Assembly: GCA_026225945.1 (NCBI GenBank) | Contig: JAMJFZ010000107.1 | Location: 47,110,501-47,174,500, forward strand | Length of the DNA: 64,000 bases | Source: Cricetomys ansorgei | Lineage: Eukaryota > Chordata > Mammalia > Rodentia > Nesomyidae | Direction: 5' to 3' | In this document: in pieces, positions 10,845 to 22,659 of the stretch | Layout of the letters: each line of letters starts with the position of its first letter | Numbering within the stretch: the stretch's first letter is position 1 | The notes under the pieces: generated by a model | What the model was told of the DNA's origin: nothing | The model's database searches: none | What the model saw: the letters and a program-made list of their open reading frames with translations, nothing else | Position numbers and translations under genes: made by a program

Positions 10845-11190
10845 CTGCATTAATTGGCTTTCTTGTTGCTATGGCTAATTATCTGACTTGGAGCATTGGC
10901 TTACAGCTTGAGATGGGCACTGCTGGTCATGATGAAGAAGACACAGTGGCAGGAACAGTAGGCTGCTTCCTCTGGGTGGACCAGGAAGCAGATAGGATGA
11001 ACGCTGGTGCTCAGCTGTCTTTCTATATCTCCCTTCTTATCCAGACTCTAACCCATGGGATGGGGGCCACTTGCATTTGGGATGGGTCTTCATTCCTCAG
11101 TTAAACTTCTCTGAAAATATCTGCACAGACACAGCCATGAGTGTGTCTCATTGGTAACTTTAAATTCTGTCAATTGCAATGAAGATTAAC
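10845..11190 (-). mobile_element. MaLR-like LTR, old
   Basis: TTGCTATGGCTAATTATCTG at the low end, a central CAGGAAGCAGATAGGATGAA and TAACCCATGGGATGGGGGCC match the order of rodent MaLR-like LTRs read antisense. The 110-residue frame here is read-through of this repeat. Confidence 0.6.
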
Positions 11191-11197
11191 CAACACT

Positions 11198-11338
11198 CCT
11201 CCCTCCCTTTTTCCCTCTCTCCTTCTTCCCTCCCTCCCTCCCTCCCTCCCTCCCTCCCTCCCTCTCTTCCTTCCTTCCTTCCTTCCTTCCTTCCTTCCTT
11301 CCTTCCTTCCTTCCTTCCTTCCTTCCTTCCTTCCTTCC
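11198..11338. repeat. (CCCT)n then (CCTT)n polypyrimidine tract
   Basis: Roughly 130 bp of pure pyrimidine on the plus strand, in two adjoining tetranucleotide arrays. Confidence 0.96.
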
Positions 11339-11344
11339 ATTTGT

Positions 11345-11425
11345 TCCTGTGTTAGGAATCAAAATCTGGGCTTTTCACAGACTAGGCAAGCACTCTACCA
11401 CCAAGCTTTATACCTCCACAACCTA
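11345..11425 (-). mobile_element. ID-like SINE fragment
   Basis: GACTAGGCAAGCACTCTACC is the reverse ID core. Confidence 0.7.
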
Positions 11426-11723
11426 ATTTCTTTAAATGCAGAAAGTTTATCTCAGTGTTCCTTATGTCTTAAACATGGCTTTAATAACAGCTGTCTGGCT
11501 TGTAAAAATGAAAGAATCACAATACATTTGAGTTAAAGGGACACTAGATTGGTCAATGAATACTTGTTTTTCTCAAACAGGTTTGAAGTTTGGATAGTTT
11601 GAGCAACATAGGGACAATCCCATTAGGTTTTATTAAAATTTGATAAAATTACCCTAGTATTAAGCAAATACTAAACATGCACTATTAAATAAATAAATAC
11701 AAAAAAAATTTTTTAAAGGAAAA

Positions 11724-11912
11724 AGGCCAGGCGGTGGAGGTTCACAGCTTTAATCTCAGCACTTGGGAGGCGGAGGCAGGCAGATCTCTAAGTTAGAGCC
11801 CAGTCTGGTCTATAGAGAGAGTTCCAGTACACCTAGGGCTACACAGAAAAGCCTTATCTCGAAAAAACAAACCAAACCAAAACAAAACAAAACAAATAAA
11901 AATAAACAAAGT
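11724..11912 (+). mobile_element. B1 SINE
   Basis: GGCCAGGCGGTGGAGGTTCA start, AGCACTTGGGAGGCGGAGGC, and an AAACC/AAAAC tail to about 11,912. Confidence 0.94.
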
Positions 11913-12984
11913 AACATGGAATGCAAATTTTAAACATTAAAGATGAACTACATTGCAATTTTTAAAAAAGGGGAGCATGAATCTTGGAAGAAACACCATA
12001 GAAATATCAGAATGGTTAGGAGTTGTTTCAGGCTAACCTACAATTCAGGGGTCGAGGGGCTGCAAGAATTAACACATTGTACCTCCTCAAGTTGGTGCTA
12101 CTTCTATCGAAGGAGCTAAGAAACTTGAGCAAATCACCTCATACACTTTGTTAATTCAATCTATATTGACACACAACCTGATACGAATTCTGCAAACATC
12201 AGAGTTACAGCAATCAGCAAAACAGGCAAAGACATTGACCTCAGAGAGCTGTCTGGAATAGAAAGCAGAGCCATTAAATTAATATGCAATATGCAGACAT
12301 CCTATAAAGCAGCTCTTGGTTAGTCCAACAGAAAAATCTAAATAACAGACACTCAAATTGTTATTGCAGCTTTCTAGAAAATAACCCCCAGAGAGTTTGT
12401 TCTGCTATGCTGCAGAAGATCTTTAACATATTTCTCCTGCATTTTACATTTCAGAATTTCTCTCATCAGCTACTTGTTGTTAACTGCTTTTCCAAAAGTT
12501 CTAGCTGACTCGTGGTCTGAGAAGCTCTTAGCTCTTTTGCCTCTTACTCCCTTTTCTTGCCTTTGTCTGATTTTATTTACTTTTAAATTCTTCAATTGGG
12601 TTTTTTCCATCATTTTTTTTTTTAAAACAAGCTCACTACCCCCACCCCACTCACAGCTATAAACTTCCCTCTTAGAACTGCTTTTATTATATACTCCAGA
12701 TTAGGGGAGTCTAGGAACTCCATTTTATTTGTGTATATGGGGGGGCAGGGGGGCTAGGTTACTAAGTGTATTAGTAGAGGAGATGTGTGTGCAGAATCTA
12801 AACCAAGCAGAGACACGATTATTAAACTATTCCCTATGCTTGCTTGTTCCACTCATATATAACAGCAGACTTCAAGCCCAAACCAGTTAAGACAGTCAAA
12901 GAAAGTCACTATATACTGATAAAGGTAACCATACACAAAGATAATGTGGTGCTTGTAGATATACATTTCCTAGACGTGGGGGGC
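11913..12984. other. Unassigned sequence
   Basis: About 1 kb with no gene or repeat assigned. It includes T-rich and G-rich short runs near 12,610 and 12,740. Confidence 0.45.
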
Positions 12985-13470
12985 TTGAAATGACTTTTTC
13001 TGTTATGTCTTAGCCTTTAGAGTTTCTGCTAAGAGATCTGCTGTTCTTCTGATGATTTACTCTTTAAATGTCTTGGTACCTCTCTCTTGCAGCTCTCTGC
13101 ATTCCTTTTTTGTGCTGTAGTTTTTGAGGTTTAACCCCAATGGTTGTGAAGGTGTTCTTTTCTGGTCATTTCTATTTGGAGTAGTGATTCTCCTCGTCCT
13201 TATACGTCCATGCTTTCTGAAGAGTTTCTGCAATAATCTCACTGATGAGGTTTTCTGTGTCTTTAGGTTATACTTCTGATACTTCATCTATATTTATTCA
13301 TAATTTTTGTCTTTTAATAGTGTTCCATAGACCTTGGATGTCCTATTTACCAACATTTTTTTCTTACTGTCTCTTTACTCGTTCACTATTCCATATCCTC
13401 CATCATATCGATGCCCTTATTTACTTGGATATTTATTGTATCCTCTTTGAATTCATTGATGGCTTTTAAG
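12985..13470 (-). pseudogene. L1 ORF1 C-terminal relic
   Basis: The minus-strand translation of 13,057-13,287 includes PNRNDQKRTP. Downstream nucleotides read as a decayed version of the RNA-binding C-terminal region of L1 ORF1p, near the conserved 'D-L-S-A-E-T-L' segment. Stop codons and frameshifts break the frame, so it is not functional. The higher-coordinate part (13,300-13,470) may be the ORF1 N-terminal region. The element is interrupted by the B3 that follows. Confidence 0.55.
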
Positions 13471-13474
13471 CTTT

Positions 13475-13682
13475 TTTATTTTATCTTCTGTGTATGTATG
13501 TTTGTGCACCACATGTATGCCTGGTGCCTACAGAGACCAGAAGAGGGTGTCAGAGAGTGTCAGATCTCCTGGAACTGGAGTTACAGATAGTTAGGAGCCA
13601 CCATGTGGGTGCTGGGACTCAAACCCCAGTACTCCAGAAGAGCAGCTAGTGCTCTTAACAATGGAGACATCTATCTTCTTGC
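13475..13682 (-). mobile_element. B3-type SINE
   Basis: ACCACATGTATGCCTGGTGC, CTGGAACTGGAGTTACAGAT and ACCATGTGGGTGCTGGGACT are diagnostic for the reverse B3 consensus. Confidence 0.92.
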
Positions 13683-13689
13683 TAGTCAC

Positions 13690-15164
13690 TTCTAAAATAT
13701 TAATCTTTTGAGTTCTTTGTCATTTCATCTATTCCAGTGTCTTTGTGTTACTTTACTAGAAAGTTAGGAACTTTTGGAAGAGTTGTAGTATCCTTGTTTT
13801 TTCCATATTTCTTATATTTATTGGTTAAGATTTGCACATCTGTTGAGCTGGGTCTCTCTACCACTTTTACATGAAGGTCTTCTTAGTGAACATTGTCCTG
13901 AGAGGTCTGTCCCTAGTCCTGCTAGAGAGTGGAAAACAAATGAAGTAACCACAATGAATTAGAAACAACAACTAAACCACCAATGACAATAGAAAAGAAA
14001 GGGACAAAAATGATGGAGATAATTAGAAAGCTTGACTATCATTAAAAGTATGCTAAATAAGATAATAAAGATGAGGCATAAAGAGGAAAAAGAAAAGGCT
14101 AAAAATAAGAGAAAGGAACAGAAAGGAAAAATGAAAGTGAGGAAGGAAGTAACTGAGAATGGGAAAAAAGGATAGATAAAAATTCAATGAAAGAATAAAA
14201 AATAAATATGTGAAAATATGCAAGAGAAAAGGAAGTAAAAATTCCTCCCAGCCGAGGTAGTTATTGAACTAAAGAAGCTTCTTGCCCCATCATCTGATAC
14301 TAGATTCTGCCAAGTATATTGGGGAGGAAGTGGGTCAAAGCTGAAACCTGTTGCAATTTCTCTCTTAGCTCCTGGCAAACAGGTTGGCGTTGTGTGTCAG
14401 CTGAGTCGTGCACATGTTCTGCCAGGTGGGTTAAGGCTTTATTGTCTGGGGCAAGGCTTTATTGACTCCAGAGACTTTTTATATTCACTCCAGAATAGCT
14501 CTGGTGATATGTGAGCTAGGTGGGGACTCATGTAATCCAGAGGCCCTCTCTCTATGTGCCTAGAGGGTTTGTAGCCACCATGAGGCCCAATGAATTCTGG
14601 CTGTAAGCAGGCTGGGCAAGACTCCAGGGGCCTTTGTAACTAGAATCCATGGTGTGACAAATGTCCTAGCCAGAGAGTGACTCAGAGAGTAGGGGAAAGC
14701 AAACAGATCACTGAATCCTGTACTGCAGGACAAGAGTCATGGTAAATGAGCAGTCCACAGGCCTTAATCTACTGTTCTCAGACAGCACTCCTGCACTAAA
14801 CCACCTGCAATTGGTCTCCCTCTTCACCATACATGACAGGGCCACTAACCACTGTACCTTTCTCAACTCCTGCTCCTCCTTGCTTAATTTCTTAGTGATT
14901 TGTGATAGGACCCTCTCTCTCTTCAGGACTCTTATGTGGCACTGGAAATCACTGTTAGTGGGATGTCCTCAGGGATTTTTGAATTGTGATTGATCCATGT
15001 TTCCTAATCCCAAAAGCAGTGTAGTCCTTGGAAATAGTACCCTGAAATAGCTTGAGTAATGTAATGGGCTTCTTCCCTAAGGCTTATATCGTGTGGAAAG
15101 ACTCACAGACCAGAACTAGGACTGAAAGGCGTGTAAGCATGCAGAGTCACTGGCGAATTTGTTC
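13690..15164. other. Unassigned sequence, part possibly old L1
   Basis: 13,690-13,950 may continue the antisense L1 of 12,985-13,470, but I cannot confirm it. 13,950-14,240 is purine-rich on the plus strand. The rest shows nothing classifiable. Confidence 0.35.
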
Positions 15165-15264
15165 CTAAGTATTTTATTTTTGATACTGGGTCTCAGCATG
15201 ATCTCTTGCATTCAAGTTATCTCCCTGCCTTCTTAATACTATTATTAATAAATTTATTTTTTTT

Positions 15265-15400
15265 AAATCTAGTATCTCAGGTAGCCCAGGCTGGCATTGA
15301 ACTTTCTGTATAGCTAATGATGACCTTGAATTTCTCATCTTCCTGTCTCTACCTCCCAAGTACTGGGATTTCAGGTGTACACCATCATGCTTAGCAAGGA
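15265..15400 (-). mobile_element. B1-like/B4-type SINE
   Basis: AGGTAGCCCAGGCTGGCATT, then CTCCCAAGTACTGGGATTTC, is the reverse of a monomer with an internal duplication typical of B4/RSINE-type elements. Confidence 0.7.
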
Positions 15401-15469
15401 TTATTTGATTTGTAAAATTACCACCATTATTATGTTGTGAAATCTTGCTAAATGGATTAGTTCTTAAGC

Positions 15470-15875
15470 TGTTTTTAGTTTTGCTTTTTGTCACCTTAAC
15501 ACAAGCTAGGGTCATCTGGAAGAGGGAACCTCAATTGAAAAATAAAAGTGCTTCCATCAGGGTGGCCCATAGGCAAGTCTTTGGGAACATTTTCTTGATG
15601 TGGGAGGGCCCAGCCCATGTGGGTGGTGCCAACACTGGAGCAGGTGGTATAAGAAAGCAGCTTAGCTAGCCATGAAGAGCAAACCAGTAAACAGCGTTTC
15701 TCAGTGGCCCCCATTTGAGTTCCTGCTTCTAGGTTCCAGCCTTAAGCTCCTGCTCTGACTTTTCTTCAAGATGGAATGTGATCTGGGATCTGGGATATGT
15801 AAGCAAATAAATCCTTCCTCCTCAAGATGCTTTGGGTCATGGTCTTCATTGCAGCAATAGCAAACTAGAACACGA
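15470..15875 (+). mobile_element. MaLR-like LTR
   Basis: AACACAAGCTAGGGTCATCT lies near the start and GAGGGCCCAGCCCATGTGGG in the middle. An AATAAA signal at about 15,807 is followed by CATTGCAGCAATAGCAAACT at the end. The layout (central GC-rich block, poly(A) signal 60-70 bp before the end) fits an LTR. Short frames on both strands here are repeat read-through. Confidence 0.68.
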
Positions 15876-16547
15876 CTAATGATTTGTTTGTTGGTTCCTT
15901 AGTATTTTCTATAAAAATAGTGTTACATTTAGTGTATTGACCAAGGTTATATAGAGGACTAATGCTGAGAGAATGTATATATATTACATATTATAAAAAG
16001 AGAGTCACTAGATTGACTGGCATCGTAAATGCTAGGTTATCCAACAACGATGCCCAAGTGCTGGAGAGCTTGAGAACCTGATAACTGCCAGTCCATGAGG
16101 CTGGGTGCTTCAGTAGTCCTAACCTGGTGCTAAAGATCTAGAAGACTCCTGGAGTGTTACTGGTATACAGGTTACATTTGAAGGCGAAGTCTCTGGATTC
16201 TGATGCCAGTGGGGGATTGCAAAGGCAGCAGGGGAGGAAAGGGAATAGACACACTTACCAGCAATAAGTAAGGACAAGCAGGCAAGATGCCTTTGTTTTC
16301 AGACCACTTTATATCTGGGACATCTGCCAAAAGGAGCTGCCCTGCTACGAGGGTGGGGGTGGGGTGGGGCTTTCCTCACGTAATCCTAATCCTCTCTGGA
16401 AACATTCTCACAGATATAACATGTGCTGTATCTCTTAGTTTACCAAAGTCTGTCAAATTGATAAGAAGAAGCCGCTGTTTCCATTTCATGTTGGTTTGTT
16501 TTTCTCTTGATTTGTTTGTTTGCATGTTTTCTCCTGTTTTTATTTTG
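15876..16547. other. Unassigned sequence
   Basis: No gene recognised. The 96-residue plus-strand frame at 16,287-16,577 runs into a B1 and lacks support. Confidence 0.4.
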
Positions 16548-16641
16548 TTTGTTATTGAGACCATTCTCACTGTGTAGACCTGCTGGCTTGGAACTCACAG
16601 AGATCTTCTGTGTCTGTGCTGGGATTAAAGGCATGCTAATT
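16548..16641 (-). mobile_element. B1 SINE fragment
   Basis: CTGGCTTGGAACTCACAGAG and TGTGCTGGGATTAAAGGCAT belong to a truncated reverse B1. Confidence 0.82.
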
Positions 16642-16654
16642 TTTATTTCTTATC

Positions 16655-17085
16655 AGACGAGTTCAGACTGTAGTAAATAAACACCAAAGGGAGCAACTTA
16701 CAAAGAAGAAAGGTTTACTTTTGGCTCACAGGTTTGGAGGTCTCAGGTCCACAGCCACGTGTCTTGTTGTTCTGAGCCCATGTGGGGAGGCCAAGTGTCA
16801 ATGTGGGGAGTTTGTCAGGCAAAGCTGATACACATGTCAGACAAGAGGCAGGGAGCAAGGCAGTAAGAAAGGAGACCAGAACAAGCCTCAGGCATAAAGG
16901 ATGGTCAACACAGAGACAAACTTCCTCCAACTGTCCCTGTCTTTGAAAGTTTCTACTACCTTCTATTAAAGCTATCAAGTTGTGAATCTGTTGATGAATT
17001 AAAGCCTGAGTTCCCATAAGCCATCACTTCTCAATAGCTCATCATGTTAAGACCAAGCCTTCAGCACATGAGCCTTTGGATAATG
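16655..17085 (-). mobile_element. MaLR-like LTR, old
   Basis: AGGTTTACTTTTGGCTCACA near the low end and a downstream ATAAGCCATCACTTCTCAAT fit the antisense order of this LTR class. Divergence is high. Confidence 0.45.
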
Positions 17086-18327
17086 TTGTGGGGTATTCAC
17101 CAGAGAAGATAAGTAGGACATGGGCTTAAGCCAATAGAAAGTCTTTGTTAGCTGGCTGGCCACTATGCTGGGTGTTCGGGATCCCAGTGTAGCCTTGAGT
17201 CTTTCTTAGGATGAGCTTTTAAGCACAAAAACAATGTTCTGGGTAGACATGTTCCAGATAAAGAATGGTTAGCCAGAAGTGGAACTACAGAAGCCAAAAA
17301 GCAATGTTAGTACATTTAGAGACTTTCCCAGAACCATATGGACTTTGATGGATTAAGTCTTTATTCTCATTTTGGCTGCAGAGTTTTACAGCCTGATTGG
17401 AACTTTCATCATGGAGTCAGCTGTGCTCAGGTCTTGGGGCTTACTAAGGTCTGGGGCCCTTTTACAGAGAATTCTTCATAATCAAACTTCAACATCTACA
17501 AATAGGACTCAGTGCCTTCTTTCTTCTGAATACATTTCTTATTTCCATTTCTTCTCTTTATAATCCACTGAAGACCACCAGCAGAGAAGAAACTGTAGGC
17601 AAGTATGTCCATTTGCCTCAGTGTCTCTCTTACTAGGTAAGAGCTGCCTTTCTCTGTCTAACTCAGGCTGAGGAAGCTGTTTTATTCCTCATTAGTTGAG
17701 CTTTTATGTAAAGTTCATCTACTGAGATTATCCTATGGATTTTTCTTTGTTCTCTTAATTGGTAAATTGTGCAAACTGATTTTCAGTCTAGTGCACTTGC
17801 ATTCTTAAGAGAAATCCTACTGACCATGATGTATTAACTTCAATTTGTTGTTAACTCAGTTGATGAATGTTGAAGCTCAGAAAACAATACTTAAATATCC
17901 AAAGTGTAACAGCTTTCCTCCCCTCTGCATTTTTACTTCTTGTTTAGGTTTGCTGATTTCTTAGAGATGGATATTTATGTTTGGGGTTAATTTTGATGAT
18001 TATTTTTTCCAAAAGAATTTCTACTTCCATCTTTCATAGACTCTAAGAATACCTGTTTTAACCTATCTGGGTCAGTTCCAAAGGTCCTTAAAGCTTTACA
18101 TTTTCAATTGTACTGTCTTTTACGTTCTTCAGATTGGGTTTCTGTTTGCCTTTCCTCAAAGCCACCAGCTTTTTCTCAGGCTGTTTCTATTCTCCTATTA
18201 AACCCACTTAAAATTTTTCATTTCTTGTCTTTTCACATTCCACACTTGCATTTGGTTCTTTTTGTCTTTCTGTATTCACAATATTATCTCTTCGATTCTA
18301 AAATATATTTATAGAACATCTGCTTTC

Positions 18328-18373
<46 letters not shown>

Positions 18374-19282
18374 TTCTTTTAGTTCCAACATCTGGCACCT
18401 ATTTGGGCTAGTTTCTAATATGTGAATTGTCTTGAGTCTGGGATGTGCAGTTTCTTTGTCTGAGTGCGTTGTAATTCCTGATTTCATACTGTGCATGTGA
18501 TAATATGCTGTAAAGACTTCTGACTACTTCATACTTCTCTGTCTACTTTTTGTCCTAGTAGACAGTTAGCCTGGCTACATTTAAACTATAAACTGTCTAG
18601 CCATTGTCTGAAATTCTTATTCAGTTTTTTTTTTTCAGCCTTTTGTTGGGCTCTTTGGAGGAACTCCTTTCCTTCACGTTCAGAAGTCTATGGAAATAAG
18701 CAGAATTTACACACACAAGTCTCAAGGCTCCCATCCTGTGGCTATCTTTTTGCTGGAATCTCTCCCCTAAAAATCTAGCCATTTTAGCAAGCTAAAACTG
18801 CGTTTTCTTCTCCAATTAGGATTGTATTTTCCTGCCAGTGTTTGAATTTCTTGTCTCACAGGCCTGGGCAGTCTCCTCAATTGAGAAACCGCACATAGGT
18901 TCTTCTTTTCAAGTGTTGACTCCCTTCCAGTTCCTGCCTGCTTTTTTGGTCACTCTCCAGTGCCTTCAAAGAGACATTGTTTGTATTCTTTCTGTAGTGT
19001 ATAATTGTTTTCTGCAGTAGCTTTAGTCTAATACCAACCACTCTGCACTAACAAAAGTGAAACTCCAGGTGACCACACTGTAAAGACCACGTTTGTATTG
19101 AATGCAATCGGGGTACTAAAATGCAAATAAGGTAGTAAAAATATGGTTTCTTTCATTGGGGAAGGACAATCTAATTTTTTAATCAATGGCTCTTATCTGA
19201 GCAGAGTGAGGGTGCTTGCCTAGAATCTCGGGTGACTACATAGAAATGATTTAAGCTATTGTGACACTCTGTTTATTTGTTT
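17086..19282. other. Unassigned AT-rich sequence
   Basis: Over 2 kb with no SINE and no convincing exon. It could be a heavily decayed LINE. It contains the TA microsatellite at 18,331-18,369. Confidence 0.4.
18331..18369. repeat. (TA)n microsatellite
   Basis: About 19 TA units, a self-complementary tract able to form a cruciform. Confidence 0.96.
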
Positions 19283-19425
19283 TGTTTTATTTGAGACAGG
19301 GTTTCTTTATGTGGGCCTGGCTGTCCTAGAGCTCAATAAACAGACCAAGCTGACCTCAAACTCACAGAGATCCTCTGCTTCTCGAGTGCTGGGATTAAAG
19401 CTGTGTGTCACCATGGCTGGTTTGA
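19283..19425 (-). mobile_element. B1 SINE
   Basis: TTGAGACAGGGTTTCTTTAT and TCGAGTGCTGGGATTAAAGC mark a reverse B1. Confidence 0.93.
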
Positions 19426-19624
19426 CCATGGAATTTTGAATTCCGGGAGAATTTTATTAAAGACAATGTTCTTTATTCAAATAATTTGTTGAAGCTCTTA
19501 AAGGAAACCTAGCGACCAAGGAAAATGAAGACTCTCTTAAAGTTAATTGCTATTTCAAATTACAACCCCAGTAAAGGAAACATATATGGAGTCTAAATAA
19601 TGCAACAAACTAAAAATAAAGTAG

Positions 19625-19626
<2 letters not shown>

Positions 19627-19657
<31 letters not shown>
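19627..19657. repeat. (GT)n microsatellite
   Basis: About 15 GT units next to a SINE fragment. Confidence 0.95.
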
Positions 19658-19659
<2 letters not shown>

Positions 19660-19762
19660 CAAGATCCTGGTATAGAGCCTAGGCTGACTTCCAGTTTACA
19701 ACCCTTCTGCCTCAGCCTCCTAGGTGCTGGTATTACAGTGTGTGTGACATTACGCCCAGGAA
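19658..19762 (-). mobile_element. B1-like SINE fragment
   Basis: CTGCCTCAGCCTCCTAGGTG followed by CTGGTATTACAGTGTGTGTG is the reverse of a B1/B4-type right end. Confidence 0.65.
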
Positions 19763-20116
19763 GAAGATATTTCATACACGATTTAAACAATTATTATTTC
19801 TTAGCACTTTTTGGACAGAAATTGCATTTTACACTTTATGAAGTGCATTTCTTAAGAGTATCTTCACATGGTGAAGAAGCATATAAAGGAGCGATAAGGT
19901 CAACTTAGTAAATAGTTTATTGGTTTTAATAAGTAATTGGTTATAATAAGCATCATGTATTACAATATTTTTCAAAACAATAATTGGCCCCTCTTGAATA
20001 TTCACCACATTAAATATATAACTGATATGCCTGAGGCTGCAGGGCACAAGGTTTTCTTTAAATATGCTTAATGAAAGGTAAAGCATACCAGATACTTGCA
20101 CCAACGACAGCTCTCA

Positions 20117-20335
20117 CAGGCTGTGAAGAAGGCTCAATGGTTAAGAGTACTGATTGCTCTTCCAGAGGACCTGGGTTCAATTCCCAGCACCCACATGGTG
20201 GCCCACAACCATCTATAACTCCATTTCCAGAGCATCCAATGCTCTCCTAGCCTCCAAGGGCGTGAGGCACACATGTGGTGCACAGAAATACATGTTGGAA
20301 AAACACTCATGTGCATAAAATTACAAACAAACAGA
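20117..20335 (+). mobile_element. B2/B3-type SINE
   Basis: The forward head GGCTCAATGGTTAAGAGTAC continues with GCTCTTCCAGAGGACCTGGG and ACCCACATGGTGGCCCACAA. It ends in an A-rich tail near 20,330. The tRNA-derived head keeps recognisable A- and B-box-like segments. Confidence 0.92.
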
Positions 20336-20339
20336 CCAG

Positions 20340-21484
20340 GAAAAACAGAGAGTTCTCTTAACTTAGCTAAATCTGTGATAATTTTCCTGAGGTGACACAA
20401 GTTCCTCGGTGAGTCTGCCAATCACAACCTCAGGCTTAAAACACTTGAAGTAACTCTCGTCAAAGAAATTTTATTATTATTATTAAATAAAATGATCCAG
20501 TTCTTTCCCCTCATAGGACAAAAGAATATATATGGTACTTTTAGCTTTAGGCTACTCTAATGATGTCGTTCATTAGCTGAATTATAGAACTTCCTTTAAA
20601 GGCAATTAAAATCATGTCTGGTAAAATCACTCAAGGTTTTCCTTGTTTTCCGTTTTAATAGTCTGCAAAATAAATGTGGCAACAAGTCAAGAACACGTTA
20701 CTTGTTGATAACAATAGCATAGAGCAAGTAAGGGAAATTCAGATCTATGTTCTAATATCCTATGAGGGACACAAGAAGGAAAACTCTGTTTGCTAGTCAT
20801 GCAGTAGACCTGTGTTATTGAAAGCACACTCCCTAAAAGCTTTTTCTAAGGATAGCCCAGGAATCAATACAAAACAGTGAAGAGGCTGCTTTGTCTGCCT
20901 TCCAAAAGCACTGTAAACAATAAATATTTAATGGCAGACACGGCAATATGCTGAATGTAGGGAATAATGGCTTGGGAAAGTAGCTGGGTGGATTCTGTTA
21001 CACGGGAGGATCAAGTGAATTACAATTAGTCTAATGATGAAAGCTTTTAAGTCTTTGCTTCGAGGCTGTTGTCCTGGGCGTGTCATAAAGCCCATGTCCA
21101 TGGCCCACAGGACTGTCTGTCACATATGCAGACATCACATAACTCATCATTGTCATGCTGGACCCTGGAAGCCAAAGTTGAATTTAACTGCATTTTTCTT
21201 GGCTTGCAATTTTTATCTGGACATGGAAGGCATACTGGTAGTCCTCAGGGTTTTTACTTGGTTTCTTATTCATTGAGCTCTTGGAATGAGTTCAGGAACA
21301 ATCAGGACAGGCATCAACAAAGGAGCCTGACCAGTCAGACTGACTTGGAACAGTTTGACCTCAAGAAGGTTTGAAGGTATTCTAGCTGAGAAAATTCATT
21401 AAAGAATTAGTCAGTCATTTTCTGAAGTGTAATGGCTACTCTTTGTATTCCTTGAGAATTTCTTCTGAGAGTCCTTACCCTAAA
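20340..21484. other. Unassigned sequence
   Basis: No gene recognised. Overlapping 80- and 101-residue frames at 21,034-21,374 occur in different phases and show no domain. Confidence 0.4.
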
Positions 21485-21485
21485 G

Positions 21486-21520
21486 GAAAGGGGGGGGGGA
21501 AATAAAGAAAGAAGGAAAGA

Positions 21521-21555
<35 letters not shown>

Positions 21556-21561
21556 GAGAGA
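21486..21561. repeat. Poly(G) and (GA)n purine tract
   Basis: A nine-base G run is followed by GAAA, GAAG and GA units. It forms the tail of the following B3. Confidence 0.95.
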
Positions 21562-21584
21562 ATTATTTATTAATATTATTAGGG

Positions 21585-21718
21585 CAGCCGCGCACACCAT
21601 GTGTGTAGTTAAAGGCGACTTGTGGGGGTTGGTTCTTGCCTTCTGGGAACTGACCTCAGGCCGTCAGGCTTGGCAGCAAGCACTTTTACTGGCTGAGCCA
21701 TCTCATGGGTCCCTTCTA
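21585..21718 (-). mobile_element. B3-type SINE
   Basis: GGCCGTCAGGCTTGGCAGCA and GGCTGAGCCATCTCATGGGT are the reverse head of B3. Confidence 0.85.
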
Positions 21719-21734
21719 TGAAAGGCAGCAACTT

Positions 21735-22105
21735 GGTTTGCCTTAGCATTGTTGAGGCCGTGTGTTTGTGTTTGTGTATGGCGCAGGGGAGGGGGGGCGC
21801 TCATAAACTAGTGTGCTCGCCTGCGCATCTCGGGAGGCCAGAGGCTAGTGGGGGAATGTCTTACTCTGTCACTCCCCATCTTATTGTTTTTAAAAAGGTC
21901 CCTCACTGAATCTGGAGCTCACTGATTGGCAAGGCTGGCTGGCCAATGAGCTTCAGAAATCTGCCTGACTCCACTCCCCAGTGCTGAGGTTACAGGCATA
22001 TATCCCCACGTCTAGCTTTTATGTGGGTGCTGGAGATCCGAACTCAGGTACTCACAATTGCACACAATCACTGTACCAGCTTAGTCACCCCACCAGTCTC
22101 CTGAA
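21735..22105 (-). mobile_element. Composite rodent SINE-like repeat
   Basis: Same order as 6,412-6,605 but more complete: a TCACTGAATCTGGAGCTCAC core, a B1-like CCAGTGCTGAGGTTACAGGC, then a B2-like GATCCGAACTCAGGTACTCA end. Confidence 0.55.
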
Positions 22106-22479
22106 GACCGTGTTTCTTCAGCGTAGTTTTTGGTTCACAGAAAAGTTGAAAGGAAGGTACGGTGACTTCTGGTGTCTCACCCGCTCCCGCCAAACGCGGC
22201 TTCCCATGTTATCACCACCTCATCATTTTTATAATTATCTCCCCAAACAAAGATGTTTTATATAGCTCTCTTTGCTTTCAAATTCTCTATTCAGTAATTC
22301 ACTGTTTTGACTTCTTGGGGTCCTCTTGAGATTTTCAGCTGTGTTCTTTTTACACAGAAGAAAGCAATGAATTATGATATAAATAAGAAACGTCAGATGA
22401 AGAATCTGGGGAGTCAATGAAAATGATTAGCAAATAAAGGGTATCTATTTTTTATATTTTATTTTTATTATTTCTATTT

Positions 22480-22646
22480 TCAGTTATGTGGGGGTGGGGT
22501 GGGCGGTCAGAATTATGTATTAGAAACCCTGGAGCTAGAGGTACAGACTCAGTTTTGGGCCCCATGGTATAAATGCTGGGAACAGAACTCCGGTCCTCCA
22601 GAGGAGCAGTCTTAGGTTTTAACCACTGAGCTGTCTCCCCAGCACT
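22480..22646 (-). mobile_element. B3-type SINE
   Basis: CTCCGGTCCTCCAGAGGAGC and ACCACTGAGCTGTCTCCCCA are the reverse tRNA-like head. The tail end is G-rich. Confidence 0.85.
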
Positions 22647-22659
22647 TATCTACACTGTT

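Noticed and set aside
10772..11104. 110-residue plus-strand frame
   Set aside because: Lies within the antisense MaLR-like LTR at 10,845-11,190.
15174..15515. 113-residue minus-strand frame
   Set aside because: Covers a B1-like SINE and the edge of an LTR.
19600..19908. 102-residue frame with a cysteine/valine repeat
   Set aside because: Translation of a GT microsatellite and a SINE fragment.
20117..20200. tRNA-like sequence
   Set aside because: It is the tRNA-derived head of a B2/B3 SINE, as are the other tRNA-like stretches in the window; no intact tRNA gene was found.
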